Below, piece by piece: positions 20,579-30,572 of a DNA stretch of 64,000 nt. This stretch comes from an uncultured Pelagibacteraceae bacterium (GTDB taxonomy: Bacteria; Pseudomonadota; Alphaproteobacteria; Pelagibacterales; Pelagibacteraceae), in assembly GCA_902587515.1 (NCBI GenBank), contig CACILM010000002.1:62001-126000 (forward strand), in the 5' to 3' direction. The notes below the pieces were generated by a model. The model was given only the letters and a program-made list of their open reading frames with translations, searched no databases and was not told the origin of the DNA. Numbering within the stretch: position 1 is the first letter of the stretch; each line of letters opens with the position of its first letter. The translations under genes were made by a program, and so were the position numbers.

Positions 20579-21883
20579 TTATTTCCCAAATTTAGTTTTT
20601 CTTATCAGAGACTCATACTGAGAGCTCATCAATCTTGTTTGAACTTGTGTTACAGTGTCCATCGCCACTACAACAACAATTAATATTGAAGTACCCCCTA
20701 AATAAAAAGGGATAGGATATTTGGCAATAAGAAATTCAGGCATCAAACAAACAAATGTTAGATAAAGAGAGCCTACTGTAGTTAGTCTTATTAAAATTGT
20801 GTCTATATATTCCGCTGTTCTTTCTCCTGGTCTAATTCCTGGTATATAGCCTCCATATTTTCTTAAATTTTCTGCTGTTTCTTTTGGGTTAAAAACAATC
20901 GATGTGTAGAAAAAAGAAAAAAATATTATACCAGAAGCATACAATAACATATATAGAGGTTGTCCTTGTGTAAACATCGAAGATATCGTAAGAAAAGTAT
21001 CTGACTCAGCAAAACCAAAGTTTGATATTGTTACTGGTAATAATAATAAAGCAGAGGCAAAAATTGCAGGTATAACCCCAGCTGTATTAATTTTTAAAGG
21101 TAAGTGAGAAGACTCGCCTCCATACATTTTATTACCTACTTGTCTTTTTGGATAATTTATTAAAATCTTTCTCATTGCTCTTTCAAAGAAAACGATAAAT
21201 AAAACTGTAAAAATTACTAAAATAAAGATACCAACAATCATTAAAGCTGAAAGTGCGCCTGTTCTACCTAATTCAAAAGTAGAAGCTAATGCACGTGGAA
21301 TTTCTGCTACTATTCCTGAAAATATGATTAAAGATATACCATTACCAACTCCTCTTAATGTAATTTGTTCACCCAACCACATTAAAAATGTTGTGCCGGC
21401 TACTAAAGAGATAGTAGTTATAATCCTAAAGGATAAACCTGGTTCAGATACTAAATTGCCAGCATTTTCTAATCCTACTGAAACACCATAACCTTGTAGA
21501 CAAGCGATCAAAACTGTGCCGTATCTTGTGATTTGAGTAATTTTTTTTCTACCAATTTCACCTTGCTCTTTTAAATTTTTAAAGTAATCAGAGACCCCAG
21601 TTAAGAGCTGAACAATAATTGAAGAAGATATATATGGCATTATCCCTAAAGCAAAAATTGCCATTCTTGTTACTGCTCCTCCAGAAAACATATTAAACAT
21701 TCCTAAGAGTCCTTTTTGACTTGATGCCATGACTTCTTTTAAGGCATCTGGGTCGATACCGGCTAATGGTACGTAAGTCCCAAGCCTGTAAATTACTAAA
21801 ATTAAAATAGTAAAAAGAATTCTATTTTTAAGATCTGTAGCTTGACTAAAAGCGCCTGTTGTATTTAATCTTTCACTAGACAT
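20579..21883 (-). CDS. secY: Preprotein translocase subunit SecY
   Basis: SecY is the channel of the Sec translocon in the inner membrane. The 434-residue protein has ten hydrophobic segments, the plug-region VPLAGIDPDAL, GIMPYISSSIIVQLLTG and the cytoplasmic loop EQITLRGVGNGISLIIFSGI. The C-terminal PGIRPGERTAEYID motif is present. It follows rplO by 11 bp, and its partner secE lies about 23 kb upstream in the same minus-strand block. Confidence 0.98.
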   Translation of the reverse strand: MSSERLNTTGAFSQATDLKNRILFTILILVIYRLGTYVPLAGIDPDALKEVMASSQKGLLGMFNMFSGGAVTRMAIFALGIMPYISSSIIVQLLTGVSDYFKNLKEQGEIGRKKITQITRYGTVLIACLQGYGVSVGLENAGNLVSEPGLSFRIITTISLVAGTTFLMWLGEQITLRGVGNGISLIIFSGIVAEIPRALASTFELGRTGALSALMIVGIFILVIFTVLFIVFFERAMRKILINYPKRQVGNKMYGGESSHLPLKINTAGVIPAIFASALLLLPVTISNFGFAESDTFLTISSMFTQGQPLYMLLYASGIIFFSFFYTSIVFNPKETAENLRKYGGYIPGIRPGERTAEYIDTILIRLTTVGSLYLTFVCLMPEFLIAKYPIPFYLGGTSILIVVVVAMDTVTQVQTRLMSSQYESLIRKTKFGK

Positions 21884-21894
21884 ATATTATCGGA

Positions 21895-22347
21895 TTATTT
21901 TTTCACTAAACTTAATTTTCCACCTGCTTTCTGAATTTTATCAGATGCTTTTTTAGATGCAAAATTTGCAGTAATATCAATACCTTTTTTTAAGTCTCCA
22001 GTACCTAATATTTTTAAATGTAAGTATTTTTTGTTTATTAAATTTTTTTCCTTAAGTATCTTTAAATCAAGAGAATTTTTTAAGTTATTATCTGTTTTAT
22101 CTAGAATATTTTGAATTTTAGATAAATTTAAGATAGCTACTTTTGATTTTTTAAATCTTTTAAATCCTCTTTTTGGAAGTCTTCTATATAAAGGCATTTG
22201 ACCACCTTCAAAACTTTTAATTGCTACACCTGATCTTGATTTTTGACCTTTGTGTCCTCTGGAAGATGTTTTTCCCCTTCCTGAGCCTATACCTCTTCCG
22301 ACTCTAATTTTTTTTTTATTAATTTTGATTAAATTGTTTAATTGCAT
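21895..22347 (-). CDS. rplO: Large ribosomal subunit protein uL15
   Basis: uL15 is identified by RVGRGIGSGRGKTSSRGHKGQKSRSG, FEGGQMPLYRRLPKRGF and the C-terminal QKAGGKLSLVKK. Length is normal at 150 residues. It starts 1 bp after the rpsE stop, so the rpmD gene (uL30) that usually separates them is absent here. Confidence 0.97.
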   Translation of the reverse strand: MQLNNLIKINKKKIRVGRGIGSGRGKTSSRGHKGQKSRSGVAIKSFEGGQMPLYRRLPKRGFKRFKKSKVAILNLSKIQNILDKTDNNLKNSLDLKILKEKNLINKKYLHLKILGTGDLKKGIDITANFASKKASDKIQKAGGKLSLVKK

Positions 22348-22348
22348 A

Positions 22349-22867
22349 TTATTTAGCCTCTCTTTTGGAAATTACTTCTGAGATTTTTTTACCTCTGATA
22401 GCTGATAAAATTTTTGGTGAATTTTGTGACTTTAAGCCATTAACACAAGCTTTTAAAACATTATGAGGGTTTGCTGATCCTAACGATTTAGCAACAACAT
22501 CTTGTATTCCAAGAACTTCACAAACTGATCTTATGGCACCACCAGCTATTATACCAGTTCCTGATGGAGCAGCTCTTAAAAAAACTTTACCAGATCCATT
22601 TTTACCTTTCACATCGTGATGGAGAGTTCTACCCTCTTTTAAAGGTATTTTTATTAAATTTCTTTTAGCAACTTCTGTAGCCTTTTTTATCGCATCTGGA
22701 ACTTGTTTTGATTTACCTTGACCAATACCAATGGTTCCTTTTTGATTTCCCACTACCACTAAGGCTGCAAATCCAAATCTTCTTCCGCCTTTAACTACTT
22801 TGGTAATTCTATTTATAGCTACTAGTTTTTCTTTTATATCGCTTTCAATTTTTTTATTTTCTGTCAT
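22349..22867 (-). CDS. rpsE: Small ribosomal subunit protein uS5
   Basis: uS5 takes part in decoding fidelity. The 172-residue protein shows [41 protein letters not shown] and [15 protein letters not shown], the double-stranded RNA-binding and S5 C-terminal domains. It overlaps the rplR stop by one base. Confidence 0.97.
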   Translation of the reverse strand: MTENKKIESDIKEKLVAINRITKVVKGGRRFGFAALVVVGNQKGTIGIGQGKSKQVPDAIKKATEVAKRNLIKIPLKEGRTLHHDVKGKNGSGKVFLRAAPSGTGIIAGGAIRSVCEVLGIQDVVAKSLGSANPHNVLKACVNGLKSQNSPKILSAIRGKKISEVISKREAK

Positions 22868-23217
22868 TAAAATTTCAATCCATTTTTTCTTAGAGTTTCA
22901 GCAAAGGTTTTTATTCTACCATGATATTTATAAGAACCCCTATCAAAATAAACTTCATTTATTTTTTTTTCTTTAGCTCTTTTAGCTAAAGTCTCCCCAA
23001 TTAAAGTAGATTTATCCATCTTTTTTAATTTCTTTAATTTAAAATCCTTCTCAATCGATGACGCAGATACGAGAGTCTTGTTATTTTTATCATCAATAAT
23101 TTGTGCTGAAATATTAGTTAATGACTTGTTTATAGATACTCTATATCTATTTACATTAACTTTCTTTAATTTAATCCTATTTCTCAATTTTCTTTTTTCT
23201 TTGCTATTTATTTTCAT
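22867..23217 (-). CDS. rplR: Large ribosomal subunit protein uL18
   Basis: uL18 binds 5S rRNA in the central protuberance. The 116-residue protein shows [38 protein letters not shown] and the end [27 protein letters not shown]. The usual FDRGGxxYHGRV motif reads [12 protein letters not shown]. It is coupled to rplF and rpsE by one-base overlaps. Confidence 0.96.
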   Translation of the reverse strand: MKINSKEKRKLRNRIKLKKVNVNRYRVSINKSLTNISAQIIDDKNNKTLVSASSIEKDFKLKKLKKMDKSTLIGETLAKRAKEKKINEVYFDRGSYKYHGRIKTFAETLRKNGLKF

Positions 23218-23759
23218 TATTTCTTTTTTCCTTCTTTTCTGAGAACGAATTGACCTCTCTCTTTTATGCCTTTTGCTTTGTACGGCTCAATAGGTTTTAA
23301 GCTTTTAACATCAGCTGCAACTTTAGAGACTAATTCTTTATCAACACCATTAATTTTAATAATAGTTTGTTTTTCAACAGTAATTTTAATTTCTTTTGGA
23401 ATTTTATAGTTTATGTCGTGGCTAAAACCAATTTGTAAATTCAAAATTTCTCCTTTTAAATTAGCTCTGAATCCAACTCCAGATAACTCTAATATTTTTT
23501 CGTGACCAGCTGTAACACCTGTAACTGCGTTATTAATTAAGCTTCTGTAAGTCCCCCACATTATAGAAGTTTTTTTATCTAATTTTTTTTCTAATGGTTC
23601 TATTTTAAATTCTTTTTCGCTTAATTTTGAGGTAAAAATCTTATCATTAATAGATAGTTTTTTTGTTCCTTTTGGACCAGTTATAGTTAAGTTTCCTCCC
23701 TCAATTTTAATAGAGGACTCTTTCGGTATAACTATATTTTTTTTTCCTATTTTAGACAT
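23217..23759 (-). CDS. rplF: Large ribosomal subunit protein uL6
   Basis: uL6 is identified by MSKIGKKNIVIPKE, ITGPKGTKKLSI, LSGVGFRANLKGEILNLQIGFSH and the end KAKGIKERGQFVLRKEGKKK. It is 180 residues with the usual two similar domains and binds 23S rRNA near the factor-binding site. One-base overlaps join it to rpsH and rplR. Confidence 0.97.
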   Translation of the reverse strand: MSKIGKKNIVIPKESSIKIEGGNLTITGPKGTKKLSINDKIFTSKLSEKEFKIEPLEKKLDKKTSIMWGTYRSLINNAVTGVTAGHEKILELSGVGFRANLKGEILNLQIGFSHDINYKIPKEIKITVEKQTIIKINGVDKELVSKVAADVKSLKPIEPYKAKGIKERGQFVLRKEGKKK

Positions 23760-24157
23760 TAAAATACCCTACAAATTATTTCTCCACCGATATTTTGTTT
23801 TCTAGCCTCTGCATCGCTCATTACACCTTTAGGTGTAGATATAATTGCTAATCCTAGTCCATTCATTACTTTTGGAATACTATTTGCTCTTGAATAAACT
23901 CTTCTTCCTGGCTTAGAGATTCTTTTTATCTCTTTAATTACTGGATCACCTTCATAATATTTTAGAGAAATCTTTAAACTCGTTTTGTTATTAAGGTTTT
24001 TTTCTATAAAGTAATCTTTTATATATCCTTCACTTTTAAGTATCTCTAAAATATTTTTTCTAAAGTTCGAGGAAGGGATTTCAACTGAATTTAGATTTCT
24101 CATTTGTCCATTTCGAATTCTCGTAAACATATCTCCTATTGGGTCTGAATAAGTCAT
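23759..24157 (-). CDS. rpsH: Small ribosomal subunit protein uS8
   Basis: uS8 binds the central domain of 16S rRNA and in some bacteria represses the spc operon. The 132-residue protein begins MTYSDPIGDMFTRIRNGQMR and ends LGLAIISTPKGVMSDAEARKQNIGGEIICRVF, both diagnostic. It starts 7 bp after rpsN. Confidence 0.97.
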   Translation of the reverse strand: MTYSDPIGDMFTRIRNGQMRNLNSVEIPSSNFRKNILEILKSEGYIKDYFIEKNLNNKTSLKISLKYYEGDPVIKEIKRISKPGRRVYSRANSIPKVMNGLGLAIISTPKGVMSDAEARKQNIGGEIICRVF

Positions 24158-24164
24158 AATCCTC

Positions 24165-24470
24165 CTACCAACTTGATTTTGTTATTCCTGGAATTTTGCC
24201 TGAAGATGCCATATCTCTCAAAGCTATTCTGGATATTTTTAATTTTCTATAGACACCATGTGGTCTACCCGATACTTCACATCGATTTCTAATTCTTATT
24301 TTTGAAGAATTTTTTGGTAACTTATTTAATTTTAGTTGAGCTGCAAATCTCTCTGATAATTCTAACTTTTTATTATTGATTATTTTTTTCAAAGCAGCTC
24401 TTTTTTTTGCGTATTTTTTCACTAATTTAATTCTTTTAAGGTTCTTTTGTATTGCGCTTGTTTTAGCCAT
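24165..24470 (-). CDS. rpsN: Small ribosomal subunit protein uS14 (long form, zinc-free)
   Basis: The 101-residue protein is the long uS14 form of proteobacteria. It shows [32 protein letters not shown]-type core residues and ends [12 protein letters not shown]-like as [17 protein letters not shown]. The CxxC zinc pairs of the short form are absent. Confidence 0.96.
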   Translation of the reverse strand: MAKTSAIQKNLKRIKLVKKYAKKRAALKKIINNKKLELSERFAAQLKLNKLPKNSSKIRIRNRCEVSGRPHGVYRKLKISRIALRDMASSGKIPGITKSSW

Positions 24471-24476
24471 ATATCC

Positions 24477-25028
24477 TCAGTTCTTTTTATCGTTTATTGG
24501 AAAATTAAACTCTTTAAGAAGTTCAATTGTAGCATTTTTGTTATTACTTGATGTAACTATTGTAACATCCAGACCTCTTATTTTATCAACTTTGTCAAAA
24601 TTTACCTCAGGGAAAATAATATGTTCTTTAATTCCAAAAGAAAAATTATTTGAACTATCAACGCATTTTGAAGTAAGTCCTCGAAAGTCCTTCACTCTTG
24701 GTAAAGCGATATTAATAAGTCTGTCGATAAATTCGTACATTTTGGATGATCTTAGAGTTACTTTTACACCTGCATTAGCACCTTTTCTTGTTTTAAAGTT
24801 TGAAATTGATTTTTTAAATTTTGTTATTACAGGTCTTTGGCCAGCGATTAAAGACATATCCTCTACGCAAGATTTTAGTTTTTTTCCATCTGCAGCGTCT
24901 TCTCCAAGCCCCATGTTTAAAATAACTTTAATAATTTTTGGTACCTCATTTTTATTTTTTAAAGATAGCTTAGCTAATAATTTCGTTATTATCTCTTTTT
25001 TATAAGTTTCTTTTAATCTTGAAGTCAT
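24477..25028 (-). CDS. rplE: Large ribosomal subunit protein uL5
   Basis: uL5 contacts 5S rRNA and P-site tRNA. The 183-residue protein shows KVILNMGLGEDAADGKKL, AGQRPVITKFKKSISNFK and RVKDFRGLTSKCVDSSNNFSFGIKEHIIFPE. The antisense ORF 24376-25005 on the plus strand is a shadow of this gene and rpsN. Confidence 0.97.
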   Translation of the reverse strand: MTSRLKETYKKEIITKLLAKLSLKNKNEVPKIIKVILNMGLGEDAADGKKLKSCVEDMSLIAGQRPVITKFKKSISNFKTRKGANAGVKVTLRSSKMYEFIDRLINIALPRVKDFRGLTSKCVDSSNNFSFGIKEHIIFPEVNFDKVDKIRGLDVTIVTSSNNKNATIELLKEFNFPINDKKN

Positions 25029-25035
25029 ATTTTTA

Positions 25036-25272
25036 CTATTTTTTGTTTACCTTTTTTTTATCTATGTTTTTAACATTAGATTGATGAATAAAACTCTCTT
25101 TAGAAACTATCCCGCCTTTGTTTTCTTTAGTTGGCTTTAAATGTTTTTTTATCATGTTTATTGATTTAATCTTAATCTTGTTAAATTTTCTATTGATTTC
25201 TAAAATTTCACCAGTTTTACCCTTATCTTTACCAGCAATAACTTTAACTTGATTTCCTTTTTTTATTTCCAT
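25036..25272 (-). CDS. rplX: Large ribosomal subunit protein uL24 (short)
   Basis: uL24 is recognised by the KOW motif region [23 protein letters not shown] and [22 protein letters not shown]. At 78 residues it is well below the usual 100-105. The C-terminal part after the second beta region is replaced by a short Lys-rich tail, so the protein looks naturally trimmed rather than broken by a frameshift. Confidence 0.95.
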   Translation of the reverse strand: MEIKKGNQVKVIAGKDKGKTGEILEINRKFNKIKIKSINMIKKHLKPTKENKGGIVSKESFIHQSNVKNIDKKKVNKK

Positions 25273-25641
25273 TTAAAGTACCTCCGGTGCTAATGATATA
25301 ATTTTTGTGTGTCCTTTTAATCTAAGCTCTCTTGTTACAGGACCAAATATTCTGGTTCCAATAGGTTCACCTTTGTCGTCAGTGAGTACTACAGCATTAT
25401 TATCAAATTGAACTTTAGATCCGTCATCTCTATAAATTTCTTTTCTTGTTCTAACTACCACCGCTTTGTGAACAGCTCCTTTTTTGACTTTACCTTTAGG
25501 TATAGCATCTTTAACACTTATAACTATAATATCTCCTACAGATGCATATCTTCTTTTTGATCCTCCTAGAACCTTAATACATTCAACTCTTTTTGCGCCA
25601 GTATTATCTGCAACTGTCAGCTCTGTTTGTATTTGTATCAT
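25273..25641 (-). CDS. rplN: Large ribosomal subunit protein uL14
   Basis: uL14 is identified by [27 protein letters not shown] and the end [26 protein letters not shown]. It has a normal length of 122 residues. Its ATG overlaps the rpsQ stop by 4 bp, consistent with coupled translation. Confidence 0.98.
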   Translation of the reverse strand: MIQIQTELTVADNTGAKRVECIKVLGGSKRRYASVGDIIVISVKDAIPKGKVKKGAVHKAVVVRTRKEIYRDDGSKVQFDNNAVVLTDDKGEPIGTRIFGPVTRELRLKGHTKIISLAPEVL

Positions 25642-25868
25642 TTTTCAATTACCTGCCATGTTTTCTTTTTTGAGTAAGGTTTACATTCAATTATGGAAAC
25701 TTTCTCTCCTTCTTTAAATTTATTTTTTTCATCATGGGCATGATATTTTTTCGATCTTTTAATCACTTTTTCATAAAATGGATGTTTGAATTTTCTCACA
25801 ACTTCAACAACTACGGTTTTATTGTTTTTAGCGCTTGTAATAATTCCTTTTAAAATTTTCTTTGTCAT
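25638..25868 (-). CDS. rpsQ: Small ribosomal subunit protein uS17
   Basis: The 76-residue protein shows [41 protein letters not shown] and [13 protein letters not shown], the OB-fold of uS17, which binds the 5' domain of 16S rRNA. Both ends overlap the neighbouring ribosomal genes by 4 bp. Confidence 0.97.
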   Translation of the reverse strand: MTKKILKGIITSAKNNKTVVVEVVRKFKHPFYEKVIKRSKKYHAHDEKNKFKEGEKVSIIECKPYSKKKTWQVIEK

Positions 25869-26053
25869 TTTAAATTTTTCAAATTTGTGTATAACCTGGC
25901 TATATTTTTTCTAATCTGATTGAATTGAGCAGGATTATTGATTTGATTGTTTACTTTTTTAAACCTTATATTAAATAAATCTTTTTTTAATGATAAAATT
26001 TTCTTTTCTGTTTGGTCTTTAGTCAATTTTTTTTCTTCTTTCTTTTTATTCAT
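25865..26053 (-). CDS. rpmC: Large ribosomal subunit protein uL29
   Basis: This is a two-helix protein of 62 residues. The N-terminal [22 protein letters not shown] and the C-terminal [18 protein letters not shown] match uL29 at the polypeptide exit. Position between rplP and rpsQ is standard. Confidence 0.94.
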   Translation of the reverse strand: MNKKKEEKKLTKDQTEKKILSLKKDLFNIRFKKVNNQINNPAQFNQIRKNIARLYTNLKNLK

Positions 26054-26055
26054 GA

Positions 26056-26460
26056 TTATCTTTTTATAAATTTTGTTTTTATTGGTAGTTTAGCCCCAGC
26101 CTTATATAAAGCTTCTCTGGCTGTTTCCTCGCTGACACCGTCGATTTCAAATATTATTCTTCCAGGTTTTACCCTACACGCATAATACTCTGGTGATCCT
26201 TTACCTTTACCCATTCTCACTTCTGTAGGCTTTTTGGAAACAGGTATATTTGGAAAAATTCTTGTCCAAACTTTTCCTGTTCTTTTCATGTATCTTGTTA
26301 ACGCAACTCTGGCTGCCTCAATTTGTTTGCCAATTATTCTTTCTGGTTCAATAGCTTTTAGGCCAAATTGACCATAATTTAGTTTAACTGCTCTAGAAGC
26401 GTTTCCGTGAATTCTGCCCTTAAAAGCTTTTCTGTATTTAGTTCTTACTGGTTGTAGCAT
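26056..26460 (-). CDS. rplP: Large ribosomal subunit protein uL16
   Basis: uL16 is identified by [43 protein letters not shown] and [24 protein letters not shown]. It contributes to the peptidyl transferase environment. The 134-residue gene starts 23 bp inside the end of rpsC, the longest overlap in the ribosomal block. Confidence 0.98.
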   Translation of the reverse strand: MLQPVRTKYRKAFKGRIHGNASRAVKLNYGQFGLKAIEPERIIGKQIEAARVALTRYMKRTGKVWTRIFPNIPVSKKPTEVRMGKGKGSPEYYACRVKPGRIIFEIDGVSEETAREALYKAGAKLPIKTKFIKR

Positions 26461-27124
26461 TTTTTACTCTCTCTTTTTTTTCTTTTTCAACATCTTTTGC
26501 CATAAGTTCACCTTTATAAATCCAAACTTTAACACCTATGATTCCATAGGTTGTTAATGCTTCGGCAAAACCATAATCAATATCAGCTCGTAAAGTGTGA
26601 GATGGAATGCTTCCTTCTCTTAACCACTCTGTTCTAGCTATCTCATTTCCTGCTAATCTACCACTTAACATAACTTTGATCCCTTTAGCATTTAATCGCA
26701 TAGCTGATTGCATTGCTCTTTTCATTGCTCTTCTATAGGCAACCCGTTTAACCAGTTGTTGTGCAATATTTTCTGCAACTAGATTTGAATTTAGTTCAGG
26801 TTTTTTAATCTCTTTTATATTGACATTCACATCACCATTAGTGATTTTTGTTATATTCTTTTTTATTTTTTCGATATCAGCACCTTTTTTTCCAATAACG
26901 AATCCAGGTCTTGAGGTATGAATAGAAACAATACATTTTTTTGAAGACCTTTCTATAATAATTTCAGATACACCTGAGTTGATTATATTTTTTTTGATGT
27001 AATTTCTTATTTTAAAATCTTCAATTAAATATTTTCCGAAATCTTTCTTTTTTGCGAACCAAGTGGAGTCCCATCCTCTGTTAATTCCTAGTCTAAGTCC
27101 TATTGGATTAATTTTTTGTCCCAT
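26438..27124 (-). CDS. rpsC: Small ribosomal subunit protein uS3
   Basis: uS3 lines the mRNA entry tunnel. The 228-residue protein shows [23 protein letters not shown], the KH-domain [16 protein letters not shown] and [33 protein letters not shown]. The tail after [15 protein letters not shown] is short and charged and overlaps rplP. Confidence 0.98.
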   Translation of the reverse strand: MGQKINPIGLRLGINRGWDSTWFAKKKDFGKYLIEDFKIRNYIKKNIINSGVSEIIIERSSKKCIVSIHTSRPGFVIGKKGADIEKIKKNITKITNGDVNVNIKEIKKPELNSNLVAENIAQQLVKRVAYRRAMKRAMQSAMRLNAKGIKVMLSGRLAGNEIARTEWLREGSIPSHTLRADIDYGFAEALTTYGIIGVKVWIYKGELMAKDVEKEKKERVKNATTSKN

Positions 27125-27492
27125 TATTTTTTAACCTTTTTTTCTTTTTTTTCTTCTAAAACTATTGTGATCCTACTGAATGGTTTTTTAATAGGTGATG
27201 CTCTACCTTTAGCTCTAGGTCTATACCTTTTCATTACTAATGATTTTCCAACATAAGCTTCTTTCACAAATAAATTATCAATATCATACTGATAGTTATT
27301 TTCTGCATTGGAAATAGCTGATTTTACTGTTTTGCTTACATCTTTTGCAATTTTCTTTCTTGTGAATTCTAAATCTCTTAAAGCAACATCTGCTTTTTTT
27401 CCTTTAATAAAATTACAAACTAGGGACAATTTTCTTGGACTAGTTCTAACATTTTTATTTATTGCTTTGACTAAAAAATTATTTTTTTCCAT
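27124..27492 (-). CDS. rplV: Large ribosomal subunit protein uL22
   Basis: uL22 reaches into the exit tunnel. The 122-residue protein shows [48 protein letters not shown] and the loop [24 protein letters not shown]. It overlaps both neighbours by one base. Confidence 0.97.
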   Translation of the reverse strand: MEKNNFLVKAINKNVRTSPRKLSLVCNFIKGKKADVALRDLEFTRKKIAKDVSKTVKSAISNAENNYQYDIDNLFVKEAYVGKSLVMKRYRPRAKGRASPIKKPFSRITIVLEEKKEKKVKK

Positions 27493-27803
27493 TATTTTTT
27501 ATCTCCCACTGCTGGTTTAGTTTCAGCTGCAGCTGCTTTTTTATCTGCAGGAGTGTGACCTTTAAAAGTTCTTGTTGGAGCAAATTCTCCCAGCTTATGT
27601 CCAACCATTTCTTCAGAAATAGTAATCGGTATAAATGTTTTTCCATTATGAATCATAAAACTGTGTCCTACAAAATCCGGGATAATAGTAGAGTTTCTTG
27701 ACCAGGTTTTAATAGGTTTTTTATTTGGACTATCTTTTAGTTTATCTATTTTCTTTAACAAACTTGGATGTACAAAAGGTCCTTTCCAAATAGATCTTGT
27801 CAT
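27492..27803 (-). CDS. rpsS: Small ribosomal subunit protein uS19
   Basis: uS19 is identified by [44 protein letters not shown] and [14 protein letters not shown]. It is 103 residues with a short Ala/Lys-rich tail. It forms part of the 30S head with uS13. Confidence 0.98.
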   Translation of the reverse strand: MTRSIWKGPFVHPSLLKKIDKLKDSPNKKPIKTWSRNSTIIPDFVGHSFMIHNGKTFIPITISEEMVGHKLGEFAPTRTFKGHTPADKKAAAAETKPAVGDKK

Positions 27804-28636
27804 TTTTTATTTCTCTTTCTTCTTCTTGTTAAAATCAATTTATCACTTCTCTTAGGTCTTCTTGTTTTTAATCCTTTCGCAGACTGCCCCCACGGAGAAA
27901 CAGGGCTTCTCCCCCCAGATGTTTTACCCTCACCTCCTCCATGTGGATGATCGACGGGGTTCATAGCAACACCTCTTGTCTGAGGTCTTTTTCCCCTCCA
28001 TCTATTTCTACCTGCTTTTCCAATTTTTATATTTTTCTGATCTGGATTTGAAACAGTTCCAATTGTTGCTGAACATGAACTACTGACTTTTCTTGTTTCT
28101 CCAGATGAAAGCTTTAAAATTGCATAGTCTCCATCATATCCAGACAAAGTAACTGACGAGCCAGCGGATCTTGCTAACTTTGCCCCATTACCTGGAATTA
28201 ACTCAACATTGTGTAATAGAGTCCCAGGCGGTATCTCTTTTAATTGTAAAGAATTACCGATTTTTATATCAACATTTTTCCCAGACTCTATTTTATCTCC
28301 AACTTTTAATCCTTGAGGACATATTATGTAGGATTTAACTTTATCTACATAAGCAATAAGTGCAATGTAAGCTGTTCTATTTGGATCATACTCAATTCTT
28401 TCAACTGTGCCGACTACGTTATATTTCTTTCTAAAAAAATCTATAACTCTATATTTATGTTTAGAACCGCCTCCAATATGCCTAGAGGTTATTCTTCCAT
28501 TATTATTTCTGCCTCCAGTAAAGTTTTGGCCTTTTGTTAAAGGTTTGTAAGGAGTTCCTTTCCACAAACTACTTTTATCGATTACAACAGTTCCTCTTGT
28601 TGATTTTGTGTAAGGTTTAAAAGTTTTTAACGCCAT
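27800..28636 (-). CDS. rplB: Large ribosomal subunit protein uL2
   Basis: uL2 supports peptidyl transfer and subunit joining. The 278-residue protein shows [57 protein letters not shown]-type residues ([16 protein letters not shown]) and the C-terminal [21 protein letters not shown] with its functionally important His. Confidence 0.98.
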   Translation of the reverse strand: MALKTFKPYTKSTRGTVVIDKSSLWKGTPYKPLTKGQNFTGGRNNNGRITSRHIGGGSKHKYRVIDFFRKKYNVVGTVERIEYDPNRTAYIALIAYVDKVKSYIICPQGLKVGDKIESGKNVDIKIGNSLQLKEIPPGTLLHNVELIPGNGAKLARSAGSSVTLSGYDGDYAILKLSSGETRKVSSSCSATIGTVSNPDQKNIKIGKAGRNRWRGKRPQTRGVAMNPVDHPHGGGEGKTSGGRSPVSPWGQSAKGLKTRRPKRSDKLILTRRRKRNKK

Positions 28637-28639
28637 AAA

Positions 28640-28933
28640 TTAAATTCCAGTTGTAAGGTCAATACTTTGACCTTTTTTTAAAGTTACAATAGCTTTCTTA
28701 TAACCAGATTTATAAGATTTCCTTCCTTGTTTTATCTTAAATTTAGTTTTTTGATTTATGATATTTATCTTTGTAACGGTTACTTTAAATAATTTTTCAA
28801 TATTTTTTTTTATATTCTTCTTATTTGCGCTCGTATGAACTTTGAAAACTGTTTTATTTTGCTCTGACAGAATTGTAGCTTTTTCAGTAACAATCGGATT
28901 TCTAATTGAGTCTATATAATTAATTTTTTTCAT
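28640..28933 (-). CDS. rplW: Large ribosomal subunit protein uL23
   Basis: uL23 sits at the exit tunnel and docks trigger factor and SRP. The 97-residue protein shows RNPIVTEKATILSEQNKTVFKVH and KINIINQKTKFKIKQGRKSYKSGYKKAIVTL. Its start overlaps rplD by 14 bp. Confidence 0.96.
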   Translation of the reverse strand: MKKINYIDSIRNPIVTEKATILSEQNKTVFKVHTSANKKNIKKNIEKLFKVTVTKINIINQKTKFKIKQGRKSYKSGYKKAIVTLKKGQSIDLTTGI

Positions 28934-29555
28934 TTAGTATCCTTTCTTGTATCTTTTTCACTGAGGTAGACGTAATCATTACATTTTTAAATTTATATAA
29001 ATCATATACATTTGTGCCTTCGTGTTTTATTAACTTTAAGTCTTTAATATTTCTAGCTGACTTATTAATATTTTTCAAAGAATCTTCGTCAGATATAATT
29101 AAAATATTATTCAATTTATTTTTTTCTAAAAAATTATTAAACTCTTTTGTTTTTTTTATTTCCTTTTTTACATCGGCTAAAATATAAAAATTTTTATCTA
29201 AATTCTTCTTTGATAAAGTTTGAGCAAGAGCTAGTTTTCTTATTTTTTTATTTATTTTTTTATTTTTATAAACTGCACCTTTTGGTCCATGAGCTATTCC
29301 TCCACCAATAAATATCGGAGCTTTTTTGCTTGCATGTCTAGCACCACCACTTCCTTTTTGAGCTACAATTTTTCTTGTAGATCCTGAAACTTGATTTCTT
29401 TGTTTTGTTTTTGCTGTTCTTGGTTTTGCATGATTTAACTGCCAATCAATTACGGATTTAATTAACTTGTGATTTACTTTTAAATTAATCAACTTATCAG
29501 AAATTTCTAAAGTGCTGCCTTTTGATCCATCAATGTTTAAAATTGGAAACTTCAT
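28920..29555 (-). CDS. rplD: Large ribosomal subunit protein uL4
   Basis: uL4 lines the exit tunnel and in some bacteria represses its own S10 operon. The 211-residue protein shows TAKTKQRNQVSGSTRKIVAQKGSGGARHASKKAPIF in the extended loop and NVMITSTSVKKIQERI at the end. No long S10 leader is visible upstream in this genome, so that control is not evident. Confidence 0.96.
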   Translation of the reverse strand: MKFPILNIDGSKGSTLEISDKLINLKVNHKLIKSVIDWQLNHAKPRTAKTKQRNQVSGSTRKIVAQKGSGGARHASKKAPIFIGGGIAHGPKGAVYKNKKINKKIRKLALAQTLSKKNLDKNFYILADVKKEIKKTKEFNNFLEKNKLNNILIISDEDSLKNINKSARNIKDLKLIKHEGTNVYDLYKFKNVMITSTSVKKIQERILNEKN

Positions 29556-30259
29556 TATTTTTTTCCTTTTTTCGCTGCCGCTGCCTTTAATTTTGCTTCA
29601 TGCTTTTCTTTAATTGTTTTTCTATTCACTTGCTTAATAGACTCTCTCAGCAAAACAGTTGAGTTTTTAGATCCTGGGATTGATCCTTTTAAATATATTA
29701 AATTATTTTCTAAATCTGATTTAATAATTTCTAAATTTAATATTGTTCTTGTTTTATCACCCATGTGGCCGGCCATTTTTTTTCCTTTAAATACTTTTCC
29801 AGGATCTTGTCTTTGACCAGTAGATCCATGAGATCTATGGGATACTGAGACACCATGTGAGGCTCTTAAACCACCAAAGTTCCACCTTTTCATCACTCCT
29901 GCAAAACCTTTTCCAATTGTCTTTGATTTAACATCAACAAATTTTTTATCTTTTAAAATTTCTAAACCTAGCTCGTTACCCTCTTTATACTCCTCGCTAT
30001 TTTTGACTCTAAATTCCTTTAAAATTTTTTTTGGTTCAGTATTTTTTTTTGCAAAATAACCTTTCATTTGTTTGGTAAGCTTAGAATTCTTAATCTTAAA
30101 AAATCCTACTTTGATTGCATTATATCCTCTTTTATCACTGTTAATTATGTCCAGCACTCTACCTTTCTCAACCTTAATTACAGTAACTGGAACAGATTGA
30201 CCTGTTTCCATGAATTCTCGTGTCATTCCAATTTTTGTTCCTACTAGGCCTATGCTCAT
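29555..30259 (-). CDS. rplC: Large ribosomal subunit protein uL3
   Basis: uL3 is identified by SIGLVGTKIGMTREFMETGQSVPVTVI, GFAGVMKRWNFGGLRASHGVSVSHRSHGS and GKKMAGHMGDKTRTILNLEI. The ORF track uses a TTG two codons upstream; I prefer the ATG at 30259, giving 234 residues. A Lys/Ala-rich C-terminal tail (AKLKAAAAKKGKK) is longer than usual. Confidence 0.97.
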   Translation of the reverse strand: MSIGLVGTKIGMTREFMETGQSVPVTVIKVEKGRVLDIINSDKRGYNAIKVGFFKIKNSKLTKQMKGYFAKKNTEPKKILKEFRVKNSEEYKEGNELGLEILKDKKFVDVKSKTIGKGFAGVMKRWNFGGLRASHGVSVSHRSHGSTGQRQDPGKVFKGKKMAGHMGDKTRTILNLEIIKSDLENNLIYLKGSIPGSKNSTVLLRESIKQVNRKTIKEKHEAKLKAAAAKKGKK

Positions 30260-30261
30260 AA

Positions 30262-30570
30262 TCAAATCTTTATCTCTATATCAACACCTGATGCTAAATC
30301 GAGTTTCATCAATGCTTCTACTGTTTGAGGTGTTGGTTCAATAATATCTATCAATCTTTTATGCGTTCTTGACTCAAATTGTTCCCTGCTTTTCTTATCA
30401 ATATGCGGAGACCTTAAAACTGTATATCTTTCTATTCTAGTTGGTAATGGTATTGGGCCTTTAACCTGCGCCCCGGTTCTCTTAGCAGTGTTTACAATTT
30501 CCTCGGTCGACAAATCAAGAATCTTGTTATCGTATGCTTTTAAATGTATTCTAATGTTTTGATTTTCCAT
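30262..30570 (-). CDS. rpsJ: Small ribosomal subunit protein uS10
   Basis: uS10 (also NusE, a partner of NusB in antitermination) is identified by [50 protein letters not shown] and the end SGVDIEIKI. It follows fusA by 2 bp. The tuf gene often found between fusA and rpsJ is not there. Confidence 0.98.
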   Translation of the reverse strand: MENQNIRIHLKAYDNKILDLSTEEIVNTAKRTGAQVKGPIPLPTRIERYTVLRSPHIDKKSREQFESRTHKRLIDIIEPTPQTVEALMKLDLASGVDIEIKI

Positions 30571-30572
30571 AA

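Noticed and set aside
24376-25005. 209-residue plus-strand ORF
   Set aside because: It lies antisense to rpsN and rplE, which are certain genes. Its hydrophobic look comes from reverse-complemented Lys/Glu codons.
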